Part shown: in pieces, positions 16,651 through 24,637 of the stretch
How positions within the stretch are numbered: position 1 is the first letter of the stretch
How the letters are laid out: every line of letters starts with the position of its first letter
From: Nonomuraea dietziae
Lineage (GTDB): Bacteria; Actinomycetota; Actinomycetes; Streptosporangiales; Streptosporangiaceae
Direction of reading: 5' to 3'
NCBI RefSeq assembly: GCF_014195505.1
Contig: NZ_JACIBV010000001.1
Coordinates: 5,084,001-5,148,000 of the forward strand
Length of the DNA: 64,000 nucleotides
Program-made: the position numbers and the translations under genes
Notes under the pieces: generated by a model
Database searches by the model: none
Seen by the model: the letters and a program-made list of their open reading frames with translations, nothing else
What the model was told of the DNA's origin: nothing

Positions 16651-18030
16651 TCACATGTTGATCATGTGGCCCGCGAGGCCGTGGATCGCCTCCTTGACCG
16701 CCTCACCGAGCGTCGGGTGGGCGTGCACGTTGCGCGCCACCTCGTGGACGGTGAGGTCCCACTGCTGGGCCAGGGTCAGCTCGGGCAGCAGCTCGGTGAC
16801 CTCGGGGCCGATCAGGTGGGCGCCGAGCAGCTCGCCGTGCGTGTCGTCGGCGATGATCTTCACGAAGCCCTGGGCGTCGCCGAGCCCGTGGGCCTTGCCG
16901 TTCGCGGTGAAGGGGAACTTGACCACCTTCACGTCGTAGCCCAGGTCGCGGGCCTGCGCCTCGGTGAAGCCGAAGCTGGCGATCTGCGGCTGGCAGTACG
17001 TGGCGCGCGGGATCATCGGGAAGTCGAGCTCCATGGTCTCCGCGCCGCCGATCGTCTCGGCCGCGATGATGCCCATGGACTCGGCGGCGTGGGCCAGCAT
17101 CAGCTTGGCGGTGACGTCGCCGATGGCGTAGATGTGCGGCACGTTGGTGCGCCCGCGCCCGTCCACCGCGATAGCGCCCCTGTCGGTCAGCTTGACGCCG
17201 GTGTTCTCCAGGCCGTAGCCCTCCACCCGCGGCTGGAAGCCGATCGCCTGCAGCACCTTGTCGGCCTCGAGCACCTGCTGCTGGCCGTCCTTGGAGACCG
17301 TGACCTTCACCGAGGCGCCGGTGTCCTCGATGTTGTCGACCTTGGTCGAGGTGAGCACGTCGATGCCGAGCTTGCGGTAGCGCTTGGCCAGCTCCGCCGA
17401 CACCTCCTCGTCCTCGAGGGGCACCACGCGGTCGAGGAACTCCACGATCGTCACCTTGACGCCGTAGTTGTGCAGGACGTAGGCGAACTCCACGCCGATG
17501 GCGCCCGCGCCCGCGATGATGATGCTGCCGGGCAGGTCCTCGGTGAGGATCTGCTCCTCGTAGGTCACCACGCGCTCCGACAGGCTGGTGCCGGGGATGA
17601 GGCGGGTGGTGGTGCCCGCGGCGATGATGGCGTTGCCGAAGGTGATGCTCTCGCCGTTCACCTCGATGGTGTTGGCGTCGACGAAGGTGCCGCGACCGTT
17701 GTACTCGGTGATCGAGTTCTTCTTCATCAGGTAGTGCACGCCCTTGACGCGCCCGTCGGCCACCTTGCGGCTGCGCTGGAAGGCGGCTCCGTAGTCGAAG
17801 CTCACCTCGCCGCTGATGCCGAAGGTCTTGGCCTCCTTGGTGAAGATGTGCGCGAGCTCCGCGTTGCGCAGCAGCGCCTTGGAGGGGATGCAGCCCACGT
17901 TCAGGCAGACGCCGCCCCAGTACTTCTCCTCGATGACGGCCGTGCGAAGGCCGAGCTGGGCGGCGCGGACCGCCGCCGTGTATCCCCCGGGCCCCGCGCC
18001 GAGGACGACAACGTCGAAGTGAGTGCTCAT
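16651..18030 (-). CDS. lpdA: dihydrolipoamide dehydrogenase
   Basis: FAD-dependent E3 component of 2-oxoacid dehydrogenase complexes, reoxidising dihydrolipoamide with NAD+. The 459-residue protein has the FAD motif VVVLGAGPGGYTAA, the redox disulfide in GGVCLNVGCIPSK (Cys42, Cys47), an NAD-binding GAGAIGVEFA segment and the C-terminal catalytic HAHPTLGEA. No E1 or E2 gene is nearby, so it probably serves complexes encoded elsewhere. TAGTGT lies seven bases before the ATG, which suggests a leaderless message, although GGAG is also present. Confidence 0.95.
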   Translation of the reverse strand: MSTHFDVVVLGAGPGGYTAAVRAAQLGLRTAVIEEKYWGGVCLNVGCIPSKALLRNAELAHIFTKEAKTFGISGEVSFDYGAAFQRSRKVADGRVKGVHYLMKKNSITEYNGRGTFVDANTIEVNGESITFGNAIIAAGTTTRLIPGTSLSERVVTYEEQILTEDLPGSIIIAGAGAIGVEFAYVLHNYGVKVTIVEFLDRVVPLEDEEVSAELAKRYRKLGIDVLTSTKVDNIEDTGASVKVTVSKDGQQQVLEADKVLQAIGFQPRVEGYGLENTGVKLTDRGAIAVDGRGRTNVPHIYAIGDVTAKLMLAHAAESMGIIAAETIGGAETMELDFPMIPRATYCQPQIASFGFTEAQARDLGYDVKVVKFPFTANGKAHGLGDAQGFVKIIADDTHGELLGAHLIGPEVTELLPELTLAQQWDLTVHEVARNVHAHPTLGEAVKEAIHGLAGHMINM

Positions 18031-18037
18031 GCTCCGG

Positions 18038-18043
18038 ACACTA
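18038..18043 (-). promoter_or_regulatory. candidate -10 element of lpdA
   Basis: TAGTGT on the minus strand is separated from the lpdA ATG by 7 bases, the same spacing as at other probable leaderless starts in this window. No clear -35 is visible. Confidence 0.4.
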
Positions 18044-18068
18044 TTGGACGCGGATTGTTCCGCCGAAC

Positions 18069-18104
18069 TTGACCCCGTTAGTGATTAGCCACTAACTTTC
18101 TTGC
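18069..18104 (+). promoter_or_regulatory. TetR gene promoter with embedded operator
   Basis: TTGACC (18069-18074) and TAACTT (18093-18098) are spaced by 18 bp, and the ATG follows 6 bases after the -10, so the transcript is probably leaderless. Between and over these lies GTTAGTGATTAGCCACTAAC (18077-18096), a 7-bp perfect inverted repeat with a 6-bp spacer. A protein bound here would cover the promoter core, which fits autorepression. Confidence 0.7.
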
Positions 18105-18620
18105 ATGGTCAGAATGAGCGCCGAGGAACGGCGCGAGAGCGTCATCCGTGCCGCGATCTCCGAGTTCGCGCACGGCGGCTACCACGGCACCTCGACCGAG
18201 ACGATCGCCCGCCGCGTCGGCGTCAGCCAGCCGTACCTCTTCAGGCTCTTCCCCGGCAAGCAGGCCATCTTCCTGGCGGCGGCCACCCGCTGCCTGTCGG
18301 AGACGCGCCGGGTGCTGGAGGAGGCCCGCACCGACGCCGACCCGCACATGTCGATGGCCGCGGCCTACAAGGACCTCATCAAGGACCGCGACATGCTGCT
18401 CATGCAGATGCAGGTCTACGTCGCCGTGGCCGCCATGGAGGACGAGTTCGGCGCGGAGATCCGCAAGGTGTGGGAGGACTGGTGGGACTCCATGCACCTG
18501 CTCCTCGGCACCGACACGCACGAGACGACCTTCTTCATGTCGTACGGCATGCTCATCAACACCCTCGTCTCCCTCGGCTTCCCCTCCAGCCATCGCGTCT
18601 GGGCCGACTTCGCCCCCTGA
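18105..18620 (+). CDS. TetR family regulator
   Basis: Repressor of 171 residues. The N-terminal helix-turn-helix (VIRAAISEFAHGGYHGTSTETIARRVGVSQPYLFRLFPGK in two adjoining parts) is typical, and the rest is a helical ligand domain without recognisable specificity. The ATG at 18105 is chosen because a promoter places the transcript start there, and an ATG at 18114 is possible. It is divergent from lpdA and 75 bp upstream of the DUF4267 gene. A copy of its own promoter repeat lies before that gene. Confidence 0.9.
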   Translation: MVRMSAEERRESVIRAAISEFAHGGYHGTSTETIARRVGVSQPYLFRLFPGKQAIFLAAATRCLSETRRVLEEARTDADPHMSMAAAYKDLIKDRDMLLMQMQVYVAVAAMEDEFGAEIRKVWEDWWDSMHLLLGTDTHETTFFMSYGMLINTLVSLGFPSSHRVWADFAP

Positions 18621-18663
18621 TCCCTCATCGGGGCGCGCCGGCGTCGCCGCACACCCATGAAAC

Positions 18664-18681
18664 TTAGTGACTAATAACTAA
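18664..18681. promoter_or_regulatory. second TetR operator, before the DUF4267 gene
   Basis: TTAGTGACTAATAACTAA matches the repeat at 18078-18095 in 14 of 18 positions and keeps both TTAGT and ACTAA arms at the same spacing. It ends 14 bp before the ATG of the next gene, just upstream of that gene's AAGGAG, so bound repressor would block its expression. Confidence 0.65.
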
Positions 18682-18695
18682 TCAAGGAGTCTGTC

Positions 18696-19124
18696 ATGAA
18701 CCGCGTCGCCACTGTCCTCGCCGTTCTCGGCGCTCTGTTCATCGCCTACATCGGCGTCGGCTACCTCTTCGCGCCGCAGGCCACCGCCGCCGGGTTCGGC
18801 CTGCCCGTCATCCCGTCCGACAACGGGTTCCTCCAGGTCAAGGGCGTCCGGGATCTGGTGTCAGGGCTCATCGTCGTCGCCCTCCTCGCCACCGGCCAGC
18901 GCCGCGCCCTCGGCTGGACGATGCTCGCCATGGCCCTCATCCCGTTCGGCGACGCCGCCCTCGTCCTCGGCCACGACGGGTCGGCAATCATGGCGTACTT
19001 CGTCCACGGCCTCACCGCCGTCCTGGTCGCCCTGACCGGCGCGCTGCTCCTGCGGACCGCTCACGGTCGCCCCGCGAACACCTCCGGCGCCCTGCCCCGC
19101 CACGACACGGCCTCCACCAGCTGA
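18696..19124 (+). CDS. DUF4267 family membrane protein
   Basis: A 142-residue protein with four predicted membrane helices (for example VATVLAVLGALFIAYIGVGYLF and LVSGLIVVALLATG) and a polar C-terminal tail. It matches the DUF4267 pattern GFGLPV...FLQVKGVRDLVSGL. AAGGAG lies six bases before the ATG. The role is unknown. The upstream operator places it under the neighbouring TetR protein, as often seen for this family. Confidence 0.85.
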   Translation: MNRVATVLAVLGALFIAYIGVGYLFAPQATAAGFGLPVIPSDNGFLQVKGVRDLVSGLIVVALLATGQRRALGWTMLAMALIPFGDAALVLGHDGSAIMAYFVHGLTAVLVALTGALLLRTAHGRPANTSGALPRHDTASTS

Positions 19125-19167
19125 GCCGCCCCTGAAGGCCAGCCCTTCCCCGCCACATCCGCCCCTC

Positions 19168-19187
19168 GCCGGGGCCCCCGCCCCGGC
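19168..19187. terminator. GC-rich hairpin
   Basis: GCCGGGGC and GCCCCGGC pair around a CCCC loop, with one further C-G pair outside. It lies 44 bp after the DUF4267 stop, between two convergent genes. Confidence 0.5.
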
Positions 19188-19221
19188 GGCCGATCACGAG
19201 CGGGTGGTCTGGCAGGAGGGA

Positions 19222-19255
19222 GCCGTGGGCGTGGGTCCTGGAGCGCGCCCACGGC
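19222..19255. terminator. bidirectional hairpin between convergent genes
   Basis: GCCGTGGGCG (19222-19231) pairs perfectly with CGCCCACGGC (19246-19255) around a 14-base loop. It sits 10 bp from the end of the DUF3618 gene, so it can terminate that operon and also serve the opposing DUF4267 transcript. Confidence 0.6.
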
Positions 19256-19264
19256 GGTACCGGT

Positions 19265-19867
19265 CTAGAAGCCGTCCCTCCTGACGTTCTGGGCCTGCTC
19301 GCGCGCCTCCTGTCCCGTCGAGCGGGCGGCGTCGGCGGCGGTCTGCCTGACCTGCTCACCGGCCTGGCGGGCGGCCTCCTTCGCCTCCTGCCCCAGGTGC
19401 TGGGCCGATTCCTTCAGCGACTCGGCCATGGGCTCCACGTACTCCCTGGCCTGTCGCGCGGCCTCGCGCTCCGCGCGGGTCTCGGGGATGACGCTGGCCG
19501 CGAGCAGCCCCGCGCCGAAGGCGATGAGGCCCGCCGCCATCGGGTTGCCCCGAGCCGTACGGGCCGCCTGGGCGGGAACCGAGGCGACGGCGTCGACCGC
19601 CTGGCGTCCGGTCTCCGCCACCTGGTGGGCGGCCTGCCGTCCGGTCTCGGCGGTCTGGTGGGCGGCCTGCCTGCCGGTCTGCGCCGCCTGGGTGGGGACG
19701 CCCATGACCCGCTCGCGCCACGTGCGGGCGGCCGCGCGGACGCGGGCGGCTCGGCGCCTGGCGATCCGCGAGGGGCTGGTGCGCTCGGCGAGCCTGTCGA
19801 CGTCGCCGGTCAGCTCCGCTCGGGTCTGGCTGATCTCTTGCCTTATCTCGTCAGGTCTCGTGCCCAT
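19265..19867 (-). CDS. DUF3618 protein with 11-residue repeats
   Basis: A 200-residue protein opening with the DUF3618 core (DEIRQEISQTRAELTGDVDRLAERTSP). Three repeats of an 11-residue unit (TGRQAAHQTAE type) span about residues 63-95. One membrane helix follows (MAAGLIAFGAGLLAASVI), then a long Ala/Gln/Glu-rich amphipathic helix. The start has AAGGAGG seven bases upstream. The gene overlaps the DUF1469-like gene by 25 bp and closes a three-gene operon. Such proteins are thought to decorate or stabilise the cell membrane under stress, which is inference. Confidence 0.82.
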   Translation of the reverse strand: MGTRPDEIRQEISQTRAELTGDVDRLAERTSPSRIARRRAARVRAAARTWRERVMGVPTQAAQTGRQAAHQTAETGRQAAHQVAETGRQAVDAVASVPAQAARTARGNPMAAGLIAFGAGLLAASVIPETRAEREAARQAREYVEPMAESLKESAQHLGQEAKEAARQAGEQVRQTAADAARSTGQEAREQAQNVRRDGF

Positions 19868-20241
19868 CGAGCATCCTCCTTGAGCGTTTCGACGGTCTGC
19901 TCCGGCTTGACGGACACCTCGCGCGCGAGGGTGCGGCCCTTGCCGTACAGCACCGCGCCGGCGACGGCCCAGAGGGCCGCGACGATCAGCGAGGCCCAGC
20001 CCGCGTCCATGACGTTGGCCAGCCCGAACACCAGAGCCAGGCTGAGCAGGACGGCGGTCATGACGCCGGCGAAGCCGGCGCCGCCGAACATGCCTCCCGC
20101 CTTGGCGGCCTTGCGCGCCTCTTCCTTGATCTCCGCCCTGGCCAGGGCGACCTCCTGCCTGAACAGCTTCGACAGGTCCTCGCCTATCTCACCGACCAGC
20201 TCGCCGATCGAGCGGTCGGGCCGACCGATCGGCTCGCTCAT
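19843..20241 (-). CDS. DUF1469-like (phage holin superfamily III) membrane protein
   Basis: A 132-residue protein with an amphipathic N-terminal helix (IGELVGEIGEDLSKLFRQEVALARAEIKEE in two parts) followed by two membrane helices (GVMTAVLLSLALVFGLA and WASLIVAALWAVAGAVLYG). This is the actinobacterial 'phage holin family' pattern, but nothing here is phage-derived. AGGAGG stands six bases before the ATG at 20241. An ATG at 20244 overlaps the upstream stop as ATGATGA. Confidence 0.82.
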   Translation of the reverse strand: MSEPIGRPDRSIGELVGEIGEDLSKLFRQEVALARAEIKEEARKAAKAGGMFGGAGFAGVMTAVLLSLALVFGLANVMDAGWASLIVAALWAVAGAVLYGKGRTLAREVSVKPEQTVETLKEDARWARDLTR

Positions 20242-20735
20242 CATGGGCCTCCTGTGGTGCTCGGCCCGGTGTACGGATCCCTGACCTGCCGGTGCGTCTC
20301 CTCCTGGGCGACGTCGGCCCCTGCCTTGATGATCCGTCCGACGAGGAATCCCACGGCGGCGGCGCCGGCGAGGAAGACTCCTGGACGCGTGCGGGCGAAG
20401 TGCTGAACCTCCCGCACGACCCCGGACAGGCCCTGCTCCTCCAGGTAGTCGGCGGCCCGCTGGCCGGTGTTGGCCACCTGGTGAGCCGCCGAGCGCATGG
20501 GCGAGTCGGGCTTGCTGCTCTCCGCCATCGAGGCGAGATCGTCGGCCCACTGGCGGATGCTCCGCGCCGCCTTGTGCGTCTGGGAGTCGGCCTCTCTGCC
20601 GACTCGGTCCTTGAGGTGTCCCGCGACCCTGCTCGCCTGTGACCTGGCTTCGCCCGTCACCACGGCGGCCTGACGGCGCGCGGTATCTGCCACCTCTGAT
20701 GCCGGTCTGTTGCCGGTTGACTGATATTCAGTCAC
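20241..20735 (-). CDS. YqjD/ElaB-like membrane-anchored protein
   Basis: A 164-residue protein, mostly one long amphipathic helix rich in Ala, Gln, Arg and Asp, with a single membrane segment near residue 120 (PGVFLAGAAAVGFLVGRII). This resembles DUF883-type proteins such as YqjD that bind ribosomes at the membrane, but the match is by architecture only. The GTG at 20735 has GGAGG four bases upstream. First gene of the DUF1469/DUF3618 operon. Confidence 0.65.
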   Translation of the reverse strand: MTEYQSTGNRPASEVADTARRQAAVVTGEARSQASRVAGHLKDRVGREADSQTHKAARSIRQWADDLASMAESSKPDSPMRSAAHQVANTGQRAADYLEEQGLSGVVREVQHFARTRPGVFLAGAAAVGFLVGRIIKAGADVAQEETHRQVRDPYTGPSTTGGP

Positions 20736-20933
20736 CTTGCCTCCAGATGCCTAGCTTTGAACGGCTGCGGCTACCCGGACGCGAGGCGGCGACTCTTTCC
20801 GCGAGGACACGGGTCTGTTGCTTGTCCGAGAGGCAGGTACCGTTGTCACGTCCGTGTAGCTCAGACGAACACCGAGAATGTTGTGGGATCTCTCCATGCT
20901 TGAACCCAGACGTCCTGGTGTGGGATCAGACGC

Positions 20934-21533
20934 ATGACGAATGAATCCCCCCGCCGCAGGTTCCCTACCGGCGACCTGGCCAGGATCAGCGTGTTCGCGG
21001 CTCTGATCGCCGTGCTCGGCCTGCCCGGTGCGCTCAACGTCTTCGGCAACGCCGTCCCCATCACCCTCCAGACGTTCGGCGTGATGCTGGCGGGAGCCAT
21101 CCTCGGATCGTGGCGCGCCGCCCTCGCGGTCGCCGTGCTGATCCTGCTCGTCGCCGCGGGCCTGCCGCTGCTGGCGGGCGGACGCGGCGGGCTCGGCGTC
21201 TTCACCGGGCCCTCGGTCGGCTTCCTGCTCGGCTGGCTGCCCGGAGCGGCCCTGACCGGCTGGATCGTGGAGCGCGGCGGCAGCAACCCCGGCATCGTAC
21301 GGCTGGTCGTCGCCTGCCTGGCGGGCGGCGTCGGAGTGATCTACCTGTTCGGCATCCCCGTCCAGGCCGCGGTCACCGGACTGCCGCTGGTGCAGGCGGC
21401 GCTGCTCAGCCTGGCGTTCGTGCCTGGCGACGTGGCCAAGGCGGTGCTGGCCGCGGTCGTGGCCAGGGGCACCCAGCGGGCCTACCCCGACGCGATCCCC
21501 GCCGTCCACAGCGAGCGCGTCAAGGCCGGTTGA
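20934..21533 (+). CDS. bioY: biotin transporter S-component
   Basis: Substrate-binding membrane subunit of an ECF transporter for biotin. The 199-residue protein has about six membrane helices and the BioY signatures VPITLQTFGVMLAG near residue 40 and GPSVGFLLGWLPGA near 95. The ATG at 20934 lacks a clear Shine-Dalgarno. Five genes follow each other in one direction with gaps of 7 bases or less (bioY, ligase, thiolase, bioM, bioN), and bioM and bioN supply the energising module. Confidence 0.92.
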   Translation: MTNESPRRRFPTGDLARISVFAALIAVLGLPGALNVFGNAVPITLQTFGVMLAGAILGSWRAALAVAVLILLVAAGLPLLAGGRGGLGVFTGPSVGFLLGWLPGAALTGWIVERGGSNPGIVRLVVACLAGGVGVIYLFGIPVQAAVTGLPLVQAALLSLAFVPGDVAKAVLAAVVARGTQRAYPDAIPAVHSERVKAG

Positions 21534-21540
21534 GCCGAGC

Positions 21541-22857
21541 ATGCCGGTCGCCGCACAGGTCCTGCGTCACGCCACCGAACGTCCCCACCAGCTCGCGCTG
21601 TGCGGCCCCGGAGGCTCGCTCACCTACGCCCAGCTGTGGGAGCGCGTCAGCACCCGGCGCCTGGGCGACAAGGGACTGGTCGCGATCAGCCTGGCCGACC
21701 CCGTGGAGCAGCTGGTGACGGCGCTGGCCGCCGACCTGGCGGGCGCCACTCCGCTGCTGTGCGAGGCTGATCAGTTCGCCAGGGTGACGGCCGCGGTCCC
21801 CGTGAGCATGCACGTCGAAAGCGCGCTGCCCGAGGCTCCCGACCCCGCTCCCTCGCCCAGCGAAGGGCCCGACGACCTGGCGTGGGCGTGTCTCACCTCG
21901 GGCAGCACCGGCAGACCGCGCGCGGTCGTGCGCACCCGCCACTCGTGGACGGGCTCCTTCCCCTACCTGAGCGAGCTGGCGGGCATCGGCCCCGACGACG
22001 TGGTGCTGGTGCCGGGCCCGCTGGTCTCCTCCCTGTACGGCTTCGCCGCCGTGCACGCGCTGGCGGCGGGCGCCACGGCCATCGTGCCCGGACGCTGGTC
22101 GCCAGGAACGCTGACCGTCCAGCTCAGGCGGGCGAGCGTGGTCCACCTGGTGCCGCACAGGCTGCCGGGCGTCCTGGCGGTGGTGGAGGAGGTCGGCGGG
22201 CCGCTGCGCACGGCGGTGGTCGGCGGCGCGGCGCTTCCTGAGCGCTCCCGCGCCATGGCGGCGAAGGCGGGGGTGCGCGTCGTGTCGTACTACGGCGCGA
22301 CGGAGATGTCCTTCGTGGCCGTGGACGCCGACGGCTCGGGGCTGCGGCCCTTCCCCCAGGTGGAGATCGAGGTCAGGCGCGGCGAGGTGTGGGCGCGCTC
22401 GCCGTGGATGGCGAAGGGCTACCTCGCGGGGGCGGCGGGCCCGCTCACGACCGACGCCGAGGGCTGGACGAGCGTGGGCGACCTGGCCGAGCCGTACCGC
22501 CCAGGCGAGGTGCTCAGGCTGCGTGGCAGAGGCGACGGCGCGATTCAGACGGGTGGCGCGACCGTGGTGCCCGAGGACGTGGAGGCGGTGCTGCGCGACG
22601 TGCGGGGCGTGACCGACCTGGTCGTCATCGGCTCGCCGCATCCGCAGCTCGGCTCGGTCGTCACGGCGGTCGTGGAGGGCTCGCCCTCGCGGTCGGCGCT
22701 CGAGACGGCCGCGCGTGAAGGTCTCGACCCCGCGCAGCGCCCCCGCCGCTGGTACGCCATGGGCGCGCTGCCCCGCACGCCCACCGGCAAGCCCGCGCGC
22801 GCTCTGGTCGCCGCGCGCCTGGCCGATGACGATCCCGCGATCAGCCGGCTGGTGTGA
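21541..22857 (+). CDS. AMP-forming acyl-CoA ligase (YhfT-like)
   Basis: A 438-residue member of the ANL superfamily. It has the P-loop LTSGSTGRPRAV near residue 118, the YYGATEMS motif near 250, a VGDLAE hinge region and the C-terminal catalytic lysine motif LPRTPTGKPAR. It is shorter than typical long-chain ligases (about 500-560). Its place between bioY and a thiolase matches the yhfU-yhfT-yhfS order of Bacillus subtilis, where the bioY homologue yhfU lies in a biotin-controlled operon. The acyl substrate is unknown, and a link to the pimelate moiety of biotin is inference. Confidence 0.85.
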   Translation: MPVAAQVLRHATERPHQLALCGPGGSLTYAQLWERVSTRRLGDKGLVAISLADPVEQLVTALAADLAGATPLLCEADQFARVTAAVPVSMHVESALPEAPDPAPSPSEGPDDLAWACLTSGSTGRPRAVVRTRHSWTGSFPYLSELAGIGPDDVVLVPGPLVSSLYGFAAVHALAAGATAIVPGRWSPGTLTVQLRRASVVHLVPHRLPGVLAVVEEVGGPLRTAVVGGAALPERSRAMAAKAGVRVVSYYGATEMSFVAVDADGSGLRPFPQVEIEVRRGEVWARSPWMAKGYLAGAAGPLTTDAEGWTSVGDLAEPYRPGEVLRLRGRGDGAIQTGGATVVPEDVEAVLRDVRGVTDLVVIGSPHPQLGSVVTAVVEGSPSRSALETAAREGLDPAQRPRRWYAMGALPRTPTGKPARALVAARLADDDPAISRLV

Positions 22858-22858
22858 G

Positions 22859-23962
22859 ATGAGCGAGCAGCCCGTCGTCGTGGCGGCGCGCCGTACCCCC
22901 ATCGGTACCGCGGGCCACGCCTACAGGTCGCTGACGGCCGACCGGCTCGCCGCGCCCGTCATCGCGGCGGTCGCGGCCGAGGTGTCCCACCTTGCCGTCG
23001 AGGACGTGGTGCTCGGCAACTGCATGGGGCCGGGCGGCAACCTGGCCCGCGTGTCGGCGCTGGCGGCGGGGCTCGGGCACGAGGTCCCCGGTGTCACCGT
23101 GGACCGCCAGTGCGGCAGCGGGCTGGCCGCGATCCTGCTGGCGGGCCAGGCGATCCGCGCGGGAGACCTGGAGCTCGTCGTGGCGGGCGGGGTGGAGAGC
23201 GCCTCCACCGCGCCGCTGCGGACCATGCGCGGCGCGGCCGGGCCGTACCCGAGGGCGCCCTTCACGCCCGAGGGGCACCCCGACCCCGACATGGGGCCCG
23301 CGGCGGAGGCGCTGGCGACGGCGCGCGGCGTGAGCAGGGAGCGGCAGGACGCCTACGCCCACCGCAGCCACGCCCTGGCGCTGGCCGCCGACTTCGGCGA
23401 GGAGATCGTGCCCGTCGGCGGCAGGTCCGCCGACGAGCGGCCGCGCGCGCTGCGCATGGCCACGCTCGCCCGGCTTCCCTCGGCCTTCGTGCCCGGCGGC
23501 ACGGTCACGGCGGGCAACTCCTCACCCATCAGCGACGGCGCCGCCGCCGTGGCCCTGGTCCCCGACCGGCTGCGCGAGGGGCTGCCGGGGCTGCGGCTGG
23601 TGGCGGGCGCGGTCGTCGGCTGCGACCCCTCTCTGCCCGGCTGGGGCCCCGTGCCCGCCGTACGGCGGGTGCTGGGCCGTACAGGGGTGACGATGGAGCA
23701 GGTCGCCGCCGTGGAGATCGTGGAGGCGTTCGCCGCGCAGGTGCTCGCGGTGACCGACGCGCTCGAGGCCGACCTGGACAGGGTCTGCGCCCAGGGTGGC
23801 GCGCTCGCCCTCGGACACCCGTGGGGCGCGACCGGCGCGGTGGTCGTGACCAGGCTGTTCAGCAGGCTGGTGCGGGCGGGCGCGCCCCAGGGCACGCTCG
23901 GACTCGCGGCGGCCGCGGTAGGCGGCGGCCTGGGCGTCGCGGCCCTGTTCGAGGTGGTGTGA
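22859..23962 (+). CDS. thiolase family protein lacking the C-terminal catalytic cysteine (YhfS-like)
   Basis: A 367-residue thiolase-fold protein. The nucleophile is in DRQCGSGLA (Cys85), the Asn/His segments VEIVEAF and ALGHPWGATGA are present, and substrate-loop residues are partly conserved. The usual C-terminal C-x-G-G-G motif, whose Cys acts as acid/base, reads AAAVGGGLG, so that Cys is replaced by Ala. It may still do a half-reaction or act as an acyltransferase. It starts 1 base after the ligase stop and ends directly against bioM. Confidence 0.85.
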   Translation: MSEQPVVVAARRTPIGTAGHAYRSLTADRLAAPVIAAVAAEVSHLAVEDVVLGNCMGPGGNLARVSALAAGLGHEVPGVTVDRQCGSGLAAILLAGQAIRAGDLELVVAGGVESASTAPLRTMRGAAGPYPRAPFTPEGHPDPDMGPAAEALATARGVSRERQDAYAHRSHALALAADFGEEIVPVGGRSADERPRALRMATLARLPSAFVPGGTVTAGNSSPISDGAAAVALVPDRLREGLPGLRLVAGAVVGCDPSLPGWGPVPAVRRVLGRTGVTMEQVAAVEIVEAFAAQVLAVTDALEADLDRVCAQGGALALGHPWGATGAVVVTRLFSRLVRAGAPQGTLGLAAAAVGGGLGVAALFEVV

Positions 23963-24637
23963 GTGATCGAGTTCACCGACGTCCACGTACGGCTCGGCCG
24001 GCGCGACGTGCTGTCCGGCATCACGCTCTCGCTGACCGAGCGCCGCGTCGGCGTGGTCGGCGCGAACGGTTCGGGCAAGAGCACGCTCGCCCGCCTGATC
24101 AACGGCCTGGCCATGCCCACCTCGGGCACGGTCACCGTCCTCGGCCACGACACCCGCCGCCACGCCGCCCGCATCAGGCGCGAGGTCGGCTTCCTGTTCA
24201 CCGATCCCGACGCGCAGATCGTGATGCCCACGGTCGCCGAGGACGTCGCCTTCTCCCTGCGCCGCAAGGGCCTGTCCGCCGCCGAGGTGGCGGACAGGGT
24301 GGAGCAGGTGCTGTCGAGGCACGGCCTGGCCGACCACGCCGACCACCCCGCCCACCAGCTGTCCGGCGGGCAGAAGCAGCTCCTCGCGCTCTGCTCCGTC
24401 CTGGTGCTCGAACCTCGGATCCTGATCATGGACGAGCCCACCACGCTGCTCGACCTGCGGCACTCCCGCGTGGTGGCCGAGCTCCTGGCCGAGCTCCCCC
24501 AGCAGGTCGTCGTGGTCACCCACGATCTCGGGCTGCTCGACTCCTTCGACCGGGTGCTGGTCCTCGACGAGGGCAGAATCGTCGCCGACGGGCTGCCCTC
24601 GTCGGCGATCGACCACTATCGCAAGCTCATGTCGTGA
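23963..24637 (+). CDS. bioM: ECF transporter ATPase
   Basis: ATP-hydrolysing subunit of the biotin ECF transporter, 224 residues. Walker A is GANGSGKST, the signature is LSGGQKQ, Walker B is ILIMDEPTTLLD, and the switch His is in VVTHDLG. A GTG start directly follows the thiolase stop. Its own stop overlaps the bioN start (GTGA). Only one ATPase gene is present, so the module should be a BioM homodimer. Confidence 0.92.
   Translation: MIEFTDVHVRLGRRDVLSGITLSLTERRVGVVGANGSGKSTLARLINGLAMPTSGTVTVLGHDTRRHAARIRREVGFLFTDPDAQIVMPTVAEDVAFSLRRKGLSAAEVADRVEQVLSRHGLADHADHPAHQLSGGQKQLLALCSVLVLEPRILIMDEPTTLLDLRHSRVVAELLAELPQQVVVVTHDLGLLDSFDRVLVLDEGRIVADGLPSSAIDHYRKLMS

Noticed and set aside
19843..20241. 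Prophage remnant suggested by the holin-like protein
   Set aside because: The actinobacterial 'phage holin family' protein is a chromosomal stress-type protein; no phage structural, lysis or integrase gene is nearby.
20856..20867. GTAGCTCAGACG, resembling a tRNA D-arm
   Set aside because: No acceptor stem, anticodon stem or T-arm (GGTTCGA) can be built around it.
20868..20882. AACA-N7-TGTT before bioY as a biotin repressor site
   Set aside because: Only four bases per arm match and it does not clearly fit any biotin operator consensus I can recall. A 9-bp direct repeat TGTGGGATC (20882-20890, 20919-20927) nearby is equally unconvincing.
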